Of a stretch of DNA of 64,000 nucleotides, positions 30,895-39,752 are shown one piece after another. Position numbers and translations under genes: made by a program. The stretch is from the NCBI GenBank assembly GCA_018667355.1, contig JABIVC010000007.1, positions 1 through 64,000 on the forward strand, written 5' to 3'. Position 1 is the stretch's first letter; each line of letters begins with the position of its first letter. The stretch is from Gammaproteobacteria bacterium (lineage in GTDB: Bacteria; Pseudomonadota; Gammaproteobacteria; GCA-002705445; GCA-002716945). The notes beneath the pieces were generated by a model. It made no database searches and was not told the DNA's origin. It saw only the letters and a list, made by a program, of their open reading frames with translations.

Positions 30895-32128
30895 AAACAG
30901 ATTTTTTATACCCACTGGGTCTCCATGAAGGAGAAATAACATCTGGAGAATTAAGTTTTTTTAATAAACGAGCTGGCTGCAAGACTAGGGACCCAAATTT
31001 CTTATTTACTTCATCTATAGTATAGTTTAGGCATGATCTGTTCGATAAATTCTCGGAGAATAAATCATTCTGTATATTTATTGGTCTTGGGTTTGTTGCC
31101 GTAATTTGTACTTGATAAATACCGCTTCTGATTAGATCACAATTAATAAGTTTAAGACAAAGAGAAAAAATATCATTGCCATCGTTTGTGTAATTAATTG
31201 TTTTATATTTCTTGGTTACCCACTCATGTTTTTTCCGAAGCCCAATTGAGAATATATTGCTTTCATAAGCATGTTCCCTCATTCTTCTTGCAACTTTTTC
31301 ACTCATAAGATGTAATATTTTCTTTATCTCATATTCATCTCTTAGATTTGGTTTGGTTACTTTTCCATGTCCAATTGATTTTGGTAAATCAATATGTAGC
31401 TTTAATTCTTCAAAGTCTTTTCCTTGAGCCATTAGCCATATTTTTCTTCCTATGTTTCCATATCTTTTTCCTAATATGCTTATTGGGATATTTTTCATAT
31501 CACCACAGATAAAAACTCCATGATAGTTTAAAAAAGATTGAATTCCATTTGATACTCCACATAAATCTTTAACAGGATAAGTAGAGAGTATGCTTTCTGA
31601 TTCACTAGGATTCATAATCATAATACCATCAGGCTTTTTCATTTTAGCTGCAAATTTTGCATTAGATTTATTTGTAGATATTCCTATTGAGCATGGTAAG
31701 TTTAATAATCTGAATAATCGATCTTTAATAAGATAAGCGACATCTAATGGAGATGAATATATTTTCTTACATCTAGTTAAGTCTAAAAAAGCTTCATCTA
31801 CTGAAAATATTTCAATATCTGGTGATATATCATATAAAATTTCCATAATATTTGATGAAACTTTTGTGTATTTTTGAGGATCAGATGCACATCTAATCAA
31901 GCCTGGGCATTTATTTTTAGCATCAATAAATCTCATTCCAGTCTTAATGCCAAATGCTCTTGCCTCGTATGAGCATGTAATGATACATGACCCTTTAACT
32001 CCATTTGTAATCGCAACAGGCTGTCCACGTAAATATGGTTTGTCTCTTTGCTCAATCGATGCAAAAAAAGCATTCATATCAACATGCATTATTGTTCTAG
32101 GCCAACTATAGAATCTTGACCAGGTCAC
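30893..32128 (-). CDS. Y-family translesion DNA polymerase (UmuC/DinB-like)
   Basis: IMHVDMNAFFASIEQRDKPYLRGQPVAI, EIFSVDEAFLDLT; translationally coupled to lexA. Confidence 0.9.
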   Translation of the reverse strand: MTWSRFYSWPRTIMHVDMNAFFASIEQRDKPYLRGQPVAITNGVKGSCIITCSYEARAFGIKTGMRFIDAKNKCPGLIRCASDPQKYTKVSSNIMEILYDISPDIEIFSVDEAFLDLTRCKKIYSSPLDVAYLIKDRLFRLLNLPCSIGISTNKSNAKFAAKMKKPDGIMIMNPSESESILSTYPVKDLCGVSNGIQSFLNYHGVFICGDMKNIPISILGKRYGNIGRKIWLMAQGKDFEELKLHIDLPKSIGHGKVTKPNLRDEYEIKKILHLMSEKVARRMREHAYESNIFSIGLRKKHEWVTKKYKTINYTNDGNDIFSLCLKLINCDLIRSGIYQVQITATNPRPINIQNDLFSENLSNRSCLNYTIDEVNKKFGSLVLQPARLLKKLNSPDVISPSWRPSGYKKSV

Positions 32129-32727
32129 TAGTAGACTCTTATCTGACCTATAACAATTCCTTGAATTGATATTCTTCCAACATTATATTTAATTGGAGAT
32201 AGTTTTTTATTAGCAGGAACAAGTTCTACATAATTTTTATTTAATTGCTTTATATACTTTAACGTTACATCTTGATTATCAATCAAAATAACTGCTATTT
32301 TTGATTTTAATACTTTACTTTGTTTTTCAACGATTACCCAATCCCCACTATTAATACCAGCCTCAATCATAGAGTCACCTTGAACTTTTAGTGCATAACA
32401 TTTTTCATTTGAAAAGATATGATCTAACTCCAACATATCTCTGTCTGGAACTGCTTCTATTGGGCCACCAGCAGCTATTTTCCCAAAACCTTTAAGTTTA
32501 ACTGCCTTTCTATCACCTATCTTATTAACCCTTATTAAACCACGATGTCTATATGCTTTCTTCTCAAGCATACTATTTGATTCCAGTGATTTTATATATC
32601 GATGCGCTACACCTTTTGAGCTTATACCAATACCCTTTGCTACTTCTCTTAATAAAGGTGATTTACCATGCTTCTCTTGGTATTTAATAATAAAATTATA
32701 AACTTGATTTTCTTTCTCTGTTAACAT
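32128..32727 (-). CDS. lexA: LexA repressor
   Basis: N-terminal winged HTH; KIAAGGPIEAV Ala-Gly cleavage site; GDSM catalytic Ser; VTLKYI Lys region. Confidence 0.9.
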   Translation of the reverse strand: MLTEKENQVYNFIIKYQEKHGKSPLLREVAKGIGISSKGVAHRYIKSLESNSMLEKKAYRHRGLIRVNKIGDRKAVKLKGFGKIAAGGPIEAVPDRDMLELDHIFSNEKCYALKVQGDSMIEAGINSGDWVIVEKQSKVLKSKIAVILIDNQDVTLKYIKQLNKNYVELVPANKKLSPIKYNVGRISIQGIVIGQIRVY

Positions 32728-32730
32728 AAT

Positions 32731-32745
32731 GTTCTCATAAAGTTC
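32731..32745. promoter_or_regulatory. SOS box GTTC-N7-GTTC (alphaproteobacterial-type LexA operator)
   Basis: GTTCTCATAAAGTTC, 3 bp upstream of the lexA start codon. Confidence 0.75.
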
Positions 32746-32798
32746 TCATAGAAGAATCATAAAGTACCATATGCTGAAAATTTTACAAGTAAATTATA

Positions 32799-33245
32799 TT
32801 AAAAGAATGGGTCATAAGCCCACTGTAAAAGGCCTTGACGTTGTCTAGGACGACATGAATAGTCATTGTTATTGCAGTTCTTTTTAATTGCGCCTTTATG
32901 TCTAGGACCAAAAGCTTTCCAGCGCATTATTTGTATTTTATCCATCTCTGGCACCCTTCTACCCATTGAATAACGGCAGTACCATTGAAACCAACCGATA
33001 GGATCCTCGGCAAAAATCCAATTTTTAGCAATCCAATGATCAATTGATAATCCGGATTTAATATTAAAGTAGTTCATATTGATATCAAATTCTACAGTAT
33101 TGACTTTAGCATTCTTAAACCAAGACTTTGGAAACTCAGAAATATCATCTTTAAAGTAGTATCCGCCAAAAACACCTAGCTCGAGCATCTCTTTCGGAGA
33201 TAATTCAGGAGTAAATATTTTATTATAATCAATATTAGTCATCAT
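32799..33245 (-). CDS. Conserved-looking hypothetical protein rich in aromatic residues
   Basis: ELGVFGGYYFKDDISEFPKSWF, DPIGWFQWYCRYSMGRR, IMRWKAFGPRHKGAIKKNC; no known domain recognised. Confidence 0.75.
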   Translation of the reverse strand: MMTNIDYNKIFTPELSPKEMLELGVFGGYYFKDDISEFPKSWFKNAKVNTVEFDINMNYFNIKSGLSIDHWIAKNWIFAEDPIGWFQWYCRYSMGRRVPEMDKIQIMRWKAFGPRHKGAIKKNCNNNDYSCRPRQRQGLLQWAYDPFF

Positions 33246-33247
33246 TA

Positions 33248-33835
33248 TTATGTAAAAGGCTTATAATGTTTTTCATTAGCTATATCAAGCATCTCATAGT
33301 CACCTCTACTATTACCATATGCATAAATATAATCATAGTCAGATAAATTATATTTTTTTAATATTCTTATAACTTTTTCAGGACCATAACAGTTATTGGG
33401 CAATAATCTTCCTGTAATTCTCTCATTAACTATCTCGAGTTCTGTTGCGATTAAAGAAAAGTTATTGCTATCACACCAATCTTGTAACCATGCATTGATT
33501 GATGCAGACACAATTACAATTGTATGACCTCTTTTTTTATGCCAATTTAATTTATCTAAAGCTTTTTTTCTAATTAGTTTATGGAGGATCTGTCTAGAAT
33601 ATATACTAGCTTTTCGTTCAAAATCCAATTTTTTTGTACCTTTAAAAAAAAATGTAACTATTATTATTTTAATATAATTATTACTTAATATATTAACTTT
33701 ATATAGTATAAGTAACGGTAATAATATTATTATTCCAAAAATAAATTTCAAGTCACCAACAAAAAATCTAATAAATCCAATAGTACTATCTTTCTTGGTT
33801 ATGGTGCCATCGAAATCAAAAAAAGCTATTTTCAT
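33248..33835 (-). CDS. HAD-IB family hydrolase (PSPase-like)
   Basis: FFDFDGTITKKDSTIGF, VIVSASINAWLQDW, YAYGNSRGDYEML. Confidence 0.9.
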   Translation of the reverse strand: MKIAFFDFDGTITKKDSTIGFIRFFVGDLKFIFGIIILLPLLILYKVNILSNNYIKIIIVTFFFKGTKKLDFERKASIYSRQILHKLIRKKALDKLNWHKKRGHTIVIVSASINAWLQDWCDSNNFSLIATELEIVNERITGRLLPNNCYGPEKVIRILKKYNLSDYDYIYAYGNSRGDYEMLDIANEKHYKPFT

Positions 33836-33836
33836 A

Positions 33837-34568
33837 TCAAATCTTTAATTTTTTAAAAAGAGATTCTGGTAATAGTCTAATAAATAACATGATTAATTTC
33901 CATATATAGCTAGAGTAAATTATATCTTTCTTTCTCTGTTGTGCATTATATATTTTAGCAGCAAGTTCTTTTGGACTTATAACTAATATCTTTGGTGATT
34001 CCTCTTTTGAGCTTTTTTTTGTACATATATACCCTGATATCACAGTTAATACATCAACTTTTGACTTATTAAGCATATTCCTTAATCCACTTAAATATGC
34101 AATGAAAGCAGCTTTAGAGCTTCCATAGATATAATTTTTTGCCCTTCCTCTCAGTCCAGAAACCGAAGAAATACCAACAATAAATCCAGATTTATATTTA
34201 CTAAAATCTCTAGATATTATATTCAAGAGTGAAACAGCACCAGTATAATTTACATTGATAGTATTTGCACTTTCACTCCAATCTATGCATGCTTTACTTG
34301 GATCTGGATAATATCCAGCGACATAAATAATGCCTGCTGGTTTAATAGCCATATCATTATAAAATTTCTGATGGGTATTAAAATTGGTTAAATCTAGTGT
34401 GCATAACTTGACTTTAATATTGTATGTATTTTCAAGATAATCTGCATCATCTTGCATTTCTGTAATTGATCTACCAGTTAAATATAAATTATAACTATTT
34501 TTAGCATATATTTTTGCAAGTTCACCACCAAGCTCATTATTTGCACCTATTATTAATACATACTTCAT
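33837..34568 (-). CDS. SDR family oxidoreductase
   Basis: VLIIGANNELGGELAKIYA, GISSVSGLRGRAKNYIYGSSKAAF (YxxxK). Start at MKYVL. Confidence 0.85.
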   Translation of the reverse strand: MKYVLIIGANNELGGELAKIYAKNSYNLYLTGRSITEMQDDADYLENTYNIKVKLCTLDLTNFNTHQKFYNDMAIKPAGIIYVAGYYPDPSKACIDWSESANTINVNYTGAVSLLNIISRDFSKYKSGFIVGISSVSGLRGRAKNYIYGSSKAAFIAYLSGLRNMLNKSKVDVLTVISGYICTKKSSKEESPKILVISPKELAAKIYNAQQRKKDIIYSSYIWKLIMLFIRLLPESLFKKLKI

Positions 34569-34579
34569 ATTAATATCTT

Positions 34580-34870
34580 TTAAACACAACCTGTTGGCTT
34601 GGGTAGTCCGCCATATTTTGCTATTTTTTTCATAGGACCAGATTCAAAAACATCATATAAACCTTTTGCTTTTCTATCCATTCCAAATTCTTTTGCGAAT
34701 ACTCTTACTGCGGGCACGGTACCTGTTTCATTGAACATCTCACGAGCTTTCATAATGTATGTTAGTATTTCATCAGTAATCTCAAAACCATCTTCTAAAG
34801 CCATTTGCTTCATTATATCAGTTGACCAGCCATTACTATTTATTAAAAATCCATCTGCATCTCTATTCAT
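34580..34870 (-). CDS. TusE/DsrC family sulfur relay protein, single C-terminal Cys
   Basis: DADGFLINSNGWSTDIMKQMALEDG, GTVPAVRVFAKEFG, C-terminus GGLPKPTGCV. Start at MNRDADG. Confidence 0.85.
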   Translation of the reverse strand: MNRDADGFLINSNGWSTDIMKQMALEDGFEITDEILTYIMKAREMFNETGTVPAVRVFAKEFGMDRKAKGLYDVFESGPMKKIAKYGGLPKPTGCV

Positions 34871-34896
34871 CTTTACCTCTACTGTTAATCTACATA

Positions 34897-35547
34897 TTAT
34901 GTTAGATAACTCTCTCCTCGATTTCTCGACCGTATTTTCACGCATGGTATTCCATATGCAATAATACAATCATCTAAGTCTTTATCGACATAGCTCTTCG
35001 CGCCAATTACTACGTCTTCTCCAATTGAAATACCCTGTTTAACTATTGTTCCTATCGAGATAGCAGATCTAACACCTATGGTTACATTACCACCTGTAAA
35101 AACTCCTGGCGCAATTGATGAGAAGTCACCTAATTTGCAATCATGATCTATTGAAGAACCAGAGTTTACAATACAAAAATTCCCTATAGAAGAATTTGGG
35201 CCAATATTAGTTTGCGGCATAATAACTGTTCCATCTGATATCTTGGTCGCTATTCCAATTACGCTTGAGTTGTGGATTAAGCTAGGGAACTTTGCGTCTG
35301 ATAGCTTATTTTTATATTCATTAGCAACTCGATGTCTTATTTCATTATCACCAATTGCAATACAAAAATTATGTTTTGGAAATAAGCTATAGCATTGTTT
35401 TGTAGAAATTACAGGAATATCTAATAGCATTTCACCAGATTTAGTATCATCAACATAACTAATTACATTATATCCACAAGACTGTGCAACATTTGTTACA
35501 CTAATAGCATGGCCACCAGAACCAATTAATACAATATCAGTCATCAT
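34897..35547 (-). CDS. NeuD/PglD-type sugar O/N-acetyltransferase (left-handed beta helix)
   Basis: VLIGSGGHAISVTNVAQSCGYNVISYVDD; hexapeptide repeats with SSIDHDCKLGDFSSIAPGV. Confidence 0.85.
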   Translation of the reverse strand: MMTDIVLIGSGGHAISVTNVAQSCGYNVISYVDDTKSGEMLLDIPVISTKQCYSLFPKHNFCIAIGDNEIRHRVANEYKNKLSDAKFPSLIHNSSVIGIATKISDGTVIMPQTNIGPNSSIGNFCIVNSGSSIDHDCKLGDFSSIAPGVFTGGNVTIGVRSAISIGTIVKQGISIGEDVVIGAKSYVDKDLDDCIIAYGIPCVKIRSRNRGESYLT

Positions 35548-35584
35548 TTAATATTTCTTCCATTTCATAATTGTCATATACATA

Positions 35585-36964
35585 TTATGTCTCACTAGAC
35601 GAGTACTTTTCCTTTAATGCTTTAGACAGTCTGTGTTTATATACATAAGAGAACATTACAACCATCATTATAATATCACGATTATATACATCTTGAGGAT
35701 TCCTCTCCCATTCAGCATTATAACCAGTATATAAATTTTCAAATAATGACTCACCTTTTAAAATACTAAAAAGTGATTCCCCGCTGACATAACATATTTT
35801 ATTAGCATCATTTTTAAAATCAATTGGTCCTGAACCAAACCTGATTGACTTTGAAATAGATTTAGTACCATCAAAACTCACTACAAGACTGAATGTTTTC
35901 CCTAATAAATCAGTAAAGTGTGAGTCTGGTCCTTTAACTCGGCGTTCAACAAATTCATTAAATGCATCTAGAAAATCGTCAACCCATTCATTCAAAGTAC
36001 TAGGCGGGACATCCAGTTTGCAAAAGCTAATGCATTCATTAATATTTTCATATGTTTGATAAAAAGCATCTGTCACCTGTTTAATTTTTTCATCATTATA
36101 ATTTTTTATAAATGCTTGAGTAATACTACCATCCGGAAGGTTTATAGAATCTCCGGGATATAAATCGACTATCTCAGCAGAACTTTCTATCCCTTCATCT
36201 GCTAGCAGGTCTTTGAGAAACTTTGCTGTAGGAAACAATCCAACTCTTTCATAATTCTTATTTTTAACATAAGCAGTTGCAAATCCAGCATATGAAAACA
36301 TTCTTTGTAAACCGAGTTTTTCTGCATTTCGTAAACCACCTTCAACCATTTTAGCTACTTTAGATCTAAGAATTTTTGTCTTTTCAGCATCACTGAAATT
36401 TTTATAATTAAGTGGATAACCACTTGCTGAATTTGTTTGCGAAAACATTAAAACAGCTTCCTTGGGATATTGTTTGGTACGTTCGCATAATATTTTCTCA
36501 TGTTCTTTCTCAAATATATGCCAATTATCATTAGCATGTATTATAGCTCCATCAGAATTTCTAATTAAAAAAGCTGAGTCATCATGAGAAAATTCCTCAA
36601 CAATGTAACTAGAAATTAATAATCCATCAATTTCTTTTTCTTCTTCACCAACTGTAGTTACATTTTCAAATCCAAGATTCTTAAGTCTATTAACAACTGA
36701 TGGTGCTTTGTAGCTAGCAGTTATTACTTTGGTATTTTTATCAAATATTTTTAGTAACCTGTCATCGAAATGATCATCATGTCCATGTGATATCAATATA
36801 TTTAACTTATCTCCTAGTGCAGCAAGGTAAGTTGGATGAATGTATGGAGCAAATGTAGGAAGCCAACTCCCAAATGCTGGTTGATTAAACCAAGGATCAG
36901 TAAGCAAGTAACGTTCACCCACCTGTATAAGTAAACTTGAGTGATTTTGAAAAAGGACTCTCAT
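35585..36964 (-). CDS. MBL-fold metallo-hydrolase (CMP-sialate hydroxylase-like, no Rieske domain)
   Basis: YLLTDPWFNQPAFGSWL, ILISHGHDDHFDDRLL, HDDSAFLI. Confidence 0.8.
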   Translation of the reverse strand: MRVLFQNHSSLLIQVGERYLLTDPWFNQPAFGSWLPTFAPYIHPTYLAALGDKLNILISHGHDDHFDDRLLKIFDKNTKVITASYKAPSVVNRLKNLGFENVTTVGEEEKEIDGLLISSYIVEEFSHDDSAFLIRNSDGAIIHANDNWHIFEKEHEKILCERTKQYPKEAVLMFSQTNSASGYPLNYKNFSDAEKTKILRSKVAKMVEGGLRNAEKLGLQRMFSYAGFATAYVKNKNYERVGLFPTAKFLKDLLADEGIESSAEIVDLYPGDSINLPDGSITQAFIKNYNDEKIKQVTDAFYQTYENINECISFCKLDVPPSTLNEWVDDFLDAFNEFVERRVKGPDSHFTDLLGKTFSLVVSFDGTKSISKSIRFGSGPIDFKNDANKICYVSGESLFSILKGESLFENLYTGYNAEWERNPQDVYNRDIIMMVVMFSYVYKHRLSKALKEKYSSSET

Positions 36965-36986
36965 TTTTATACTATACCTCTAGATA

Positions 36987-37831
36987 TTAATTGATTCTAG
37001 CGGTATTTTTATATAGAGCTCTATGTTTAGATTTAAATCTATCGATCAGTTTAAAACCTGACTCATTTAGTTGATTGTCCACTGCTTGAAAAGTAGGTTG
37101 GCCATAACGTTCTGGACCTCCGTCAACAGCAACATAATCACATATAGTCAAAAATGATATAGCGCCATCCAGAATTTCAGGCTCATAGCCTTCAGCTTCT
37201 AACTTTAAAAGTTTACATGACTTAAGATTTTCTTTTTTCTTAAATATATCTAATGTGGTAACTTCACTACTAATTGTATGTGTATACGATTGAGGTTTAA
37301 TAAAACTAGAGTCACCCTCATTTGAAGATAAGTAAAACATGAGCTCGCCAGGTCTATCAGATAGACCAACTTGAAAATTATTAGCTAATGGGAGACTTTT
37401 TTCGATACATTTGAATTCTGAAAGGCTGGGTTCGAGGGTTATATAATTCTCTTCCTTTATATATTTTGATAACTCTAGAAATAAATCACCATAATTTGCA
37501 CCACAGTCTATAACAATATCATTTTCACCAAATTTGATATGATTCAAGCAATAAGAGTTAAAAATATATTCTCCTCTTTTTTAAGTCCTCTATGGTACAA
37601 GTTGAACCCTCTGACTTGATGCTTAAAAAATCTTTTACTATGATCACTATAAGCTAAATACATATTGTCTTCAGAGCAGTACCTGAATTTTGCACTACTA
37701 TTGGTAAGTAATGAAAAATAATTTTGAATAGTGCAGGCAAATGATTTTGAAGAAATATTCTGAAATAATCTTAAAATTCTTACTATGTTTCTATAAACTA
37801 TTTCTCTAATTTTTTTATATAAATAAATCAT
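36987..37831 (-). pseudogene. FkbM family methyltransferase, apparently split by a -1 frameshift
   Basis: C-terminal part FGENDIVIDCGANYGDLF...LLKLEAEGYEPEIL (36987-37547) and N-terminal part (37544-37831) join if the A5 run at 37560-37564 had one more base: RGLKKEENIFFNSYCLNHIKFGENDIVIDCGANYG. Confidence 0.75.
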
Positions 37832-37837
37832 TATTAA

Positions 37838-38200
37838 CTATCTTAAATATTTAATTATATTATTAACTTTTTCCGGAGGGCGGCCTAGTATGGCTTTATC
37901 TTTGCTTATCACAATTGGTCTTTCAATTAATATAGGAAAGGAAATCATTAACATAATTATTTCTTTGTCACTCATATCTAGATTATCCATATTGTTTTCT
38001 TTATATTCAGCTTCATTCTTACGTAATAGCTGTCTTGGCTGGATTTTGAGCTTGTCTAAGATGTCACTAAGTTCACTATAGGTAAGTTGTTCTTTTAGAT
38101 AAAGTTTAACTCTGGGTGTGATCTTATTATTTTTTATAATATCTAATGTTTGTCGTGATTTACTACATTTAGGGTTATGGTATATTATTAGTTCAGACAT
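37838..38200 (-). CDS. arsC: Arsenate reductase (ArsC/Spx-type)
   Basis: IYHNPKCSKSRQTLDIIK, PIVISKDKAILGRPPEKV. Confidence 0.9.
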   Translation of the reverse strand: MSELIIYHNPKCSKSRQTLDIIKNNKITPRVKLYLKEQLTYSELSDILDKLKIQPRQLLRKNEAEYKENNMDNLDMSDKEIIMLMISFPILIERPIVISKDKAILGRPPEKVNNIIKYLR

Positions 38201-38208
38201 CCCTTACT

Positions 38209-39750
38209 TTACTCCCATTCTATTGTACCAGGTGGCTTGCTAGTTATATCATATACAACTCTAGCAACTCCATTTACCTCATTAACAATTCTTGTAGATA
38301 TTTTGTTGAGGACATCATACGGAATTTCACTAACAGTGGCAGTCATAAAGTCTATAGTTTTTACTGCTCTTAAAGCTACAACATAGTTATATTGTCTCTG
38401 ATCACCCATTACTCCAACAGACTTTATAGGTAAAAATACAGCAAGTGCCTGACTAATTTTATTATATAAATTATGGTTTCTTAATTCTTCAATAAATATA
38501 CTATCAACATCTTGTAAAATATTAACTTTCTCTATAGTAATATCCCCTAGTATTCTTACTGCTAAACCTGGGCCAGGGAAAGGATGGCGTTCTATCAAAC
38601 TAACTGGTATACCAAGCGATCTACCTATTTTTCTAACCTCATCTTTAAATAATGATCTTATTGGCTCTACTAGCTTGAGACTCATATCTTTTGGCAGCCC
38701 ACCAACATTGTGATGTGACTTTATAACATCTGACTTAGAATCTTTAGACGAAGACTCTATCACATCAGGATATATTGTTCCTTGGGCAAGGAAATCTATA
38801 TTTTTTTGCTTTCTTGATTCTTTCTCGAATATTCTAATAAATGTCTCTCCAATAATTTTTCTCTTTTTCTCAGGGTCATGAATATTTTTTAACTTACTAA
38901 AAAATATTTTAGAAGCTTCTACTGTAATTAGTTTAATCCCTAATTTTTTGGATATATTCTCTTTTACTTCGTTAACTTCATTTTTTCTCATCAAACCAGT
39001 ATTAATAAAAATGCAGGTTAGTTTTTTTGATATTGCTTTACTAAGAAGTGCTGCTACTACTGTAGAATCGACTCCGCCGGATAATGCCAGGATAACTTTT
39101 TTATTACCAACTTGAGATTTTATATTAGAGACAATATCTTTAATGATATTTTTTGTAGTCCAAGATTTTTTGCAACTACATATGCGGAATAAAAAATTTT
39201 CTATTATATTTTTTCCATTATCCGTATGTGTTACTTCTGGATGGAATTGAAGACAAAATATATTTTTTTCTTTATTATACATTCCAGCAAACTTAGTATT
39301 ATTACTGCTGCCGAGAGATTCGAAATTTTTAGGTAGTTTAATGACTTTGTCTGAATGACTCATCCAAACATTTAAACCCTTATTTTTCTTCAGATTATAA
39401 AATAACTTGGATGTCTTGGTTATTTTAAAAATCGCATGGCCAAATTCTTTTTTCTTAGACGGCTTGACTTTACCTTCAAAAAAATCCGTTATGAGTTGCA
39501 TTCCATAACAAATACCAAGTATAGGAACACCCATGTCTATGATATGTTTTGAAAGGTGATATTTTTTATTTGAGGTTACTGAACTTGGTCCTCCACTAAG
39601 TATGATTCCAGCAGGGTTAATGTCATTAAGTTCTTTTTTAGTAATCTTGTTGGATTTTACCATACTATATACACCAGAATCTCTGACTCGTCTTGCAATT
39701 AACTGAGTATATTGAGAGCCAAAATCAATTATTAAAATTAGATTGGCCAT
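38209..39750 (-). CDS. guaA: GMP synthase (glutamine-hydrolysing)
   Basis: ILIIDFGSQYTQLIARRVRD, GICYGMQLI, LALSGGVDSTVVAALL, RHPFPGPGLAVRILG. Confidence 0.98.
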   Translation of the reverse strand: MANLILIIDFGSQYTQLIARRVRDSGVYSMVKSNKITKKELNDINPAGIILSGGPSSVTSNKKYHLSKHIIDMGVPILGICYGMQLITDFFEGKVKPSKKKEFGHAIFKITKTSKLFYNLKKNKGLNVWMSHSDKVIKLPKNFESLGSSNNTKFAGMYNKEKNIFCLQFHPEVTHTDNGKNIIENFLFRICSCKKSWTTKNIIKDIVSNIKSQVGNKKVILALSGGVDSTVVAALLSKAISKKLTCIFINTGLMRKNEVNEVKENISKKLGIKLITVEASKIFFSKLKNIHDPEKKRKIIGETFIRIFEKESRKQKNIDFLAQGTIYPDVIESSSKDSKSDVIKSHHNVGGLPKDMSLKLVEPIRSLFKDEVRKIGRSLGIPVSLIERHPFPGPGLAVRILGDITIEKVNILQDVDSIFIEELRNHNLYNKISQALAVFLPIKSVGVMGDQRQYNYVVALRAVKTIDFMTATVSEIPYDVLNKISTRIVNEVNGVARVVYDITSKPPGTIEWE

Positions 39751-39752
39751 AC

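Noticed and set aside
34599-34964. Plus ORF opposite the TusE/DsrC-like gene
   Set aside because: Minus strand encodes the recognised family with its conserved C-terminus.
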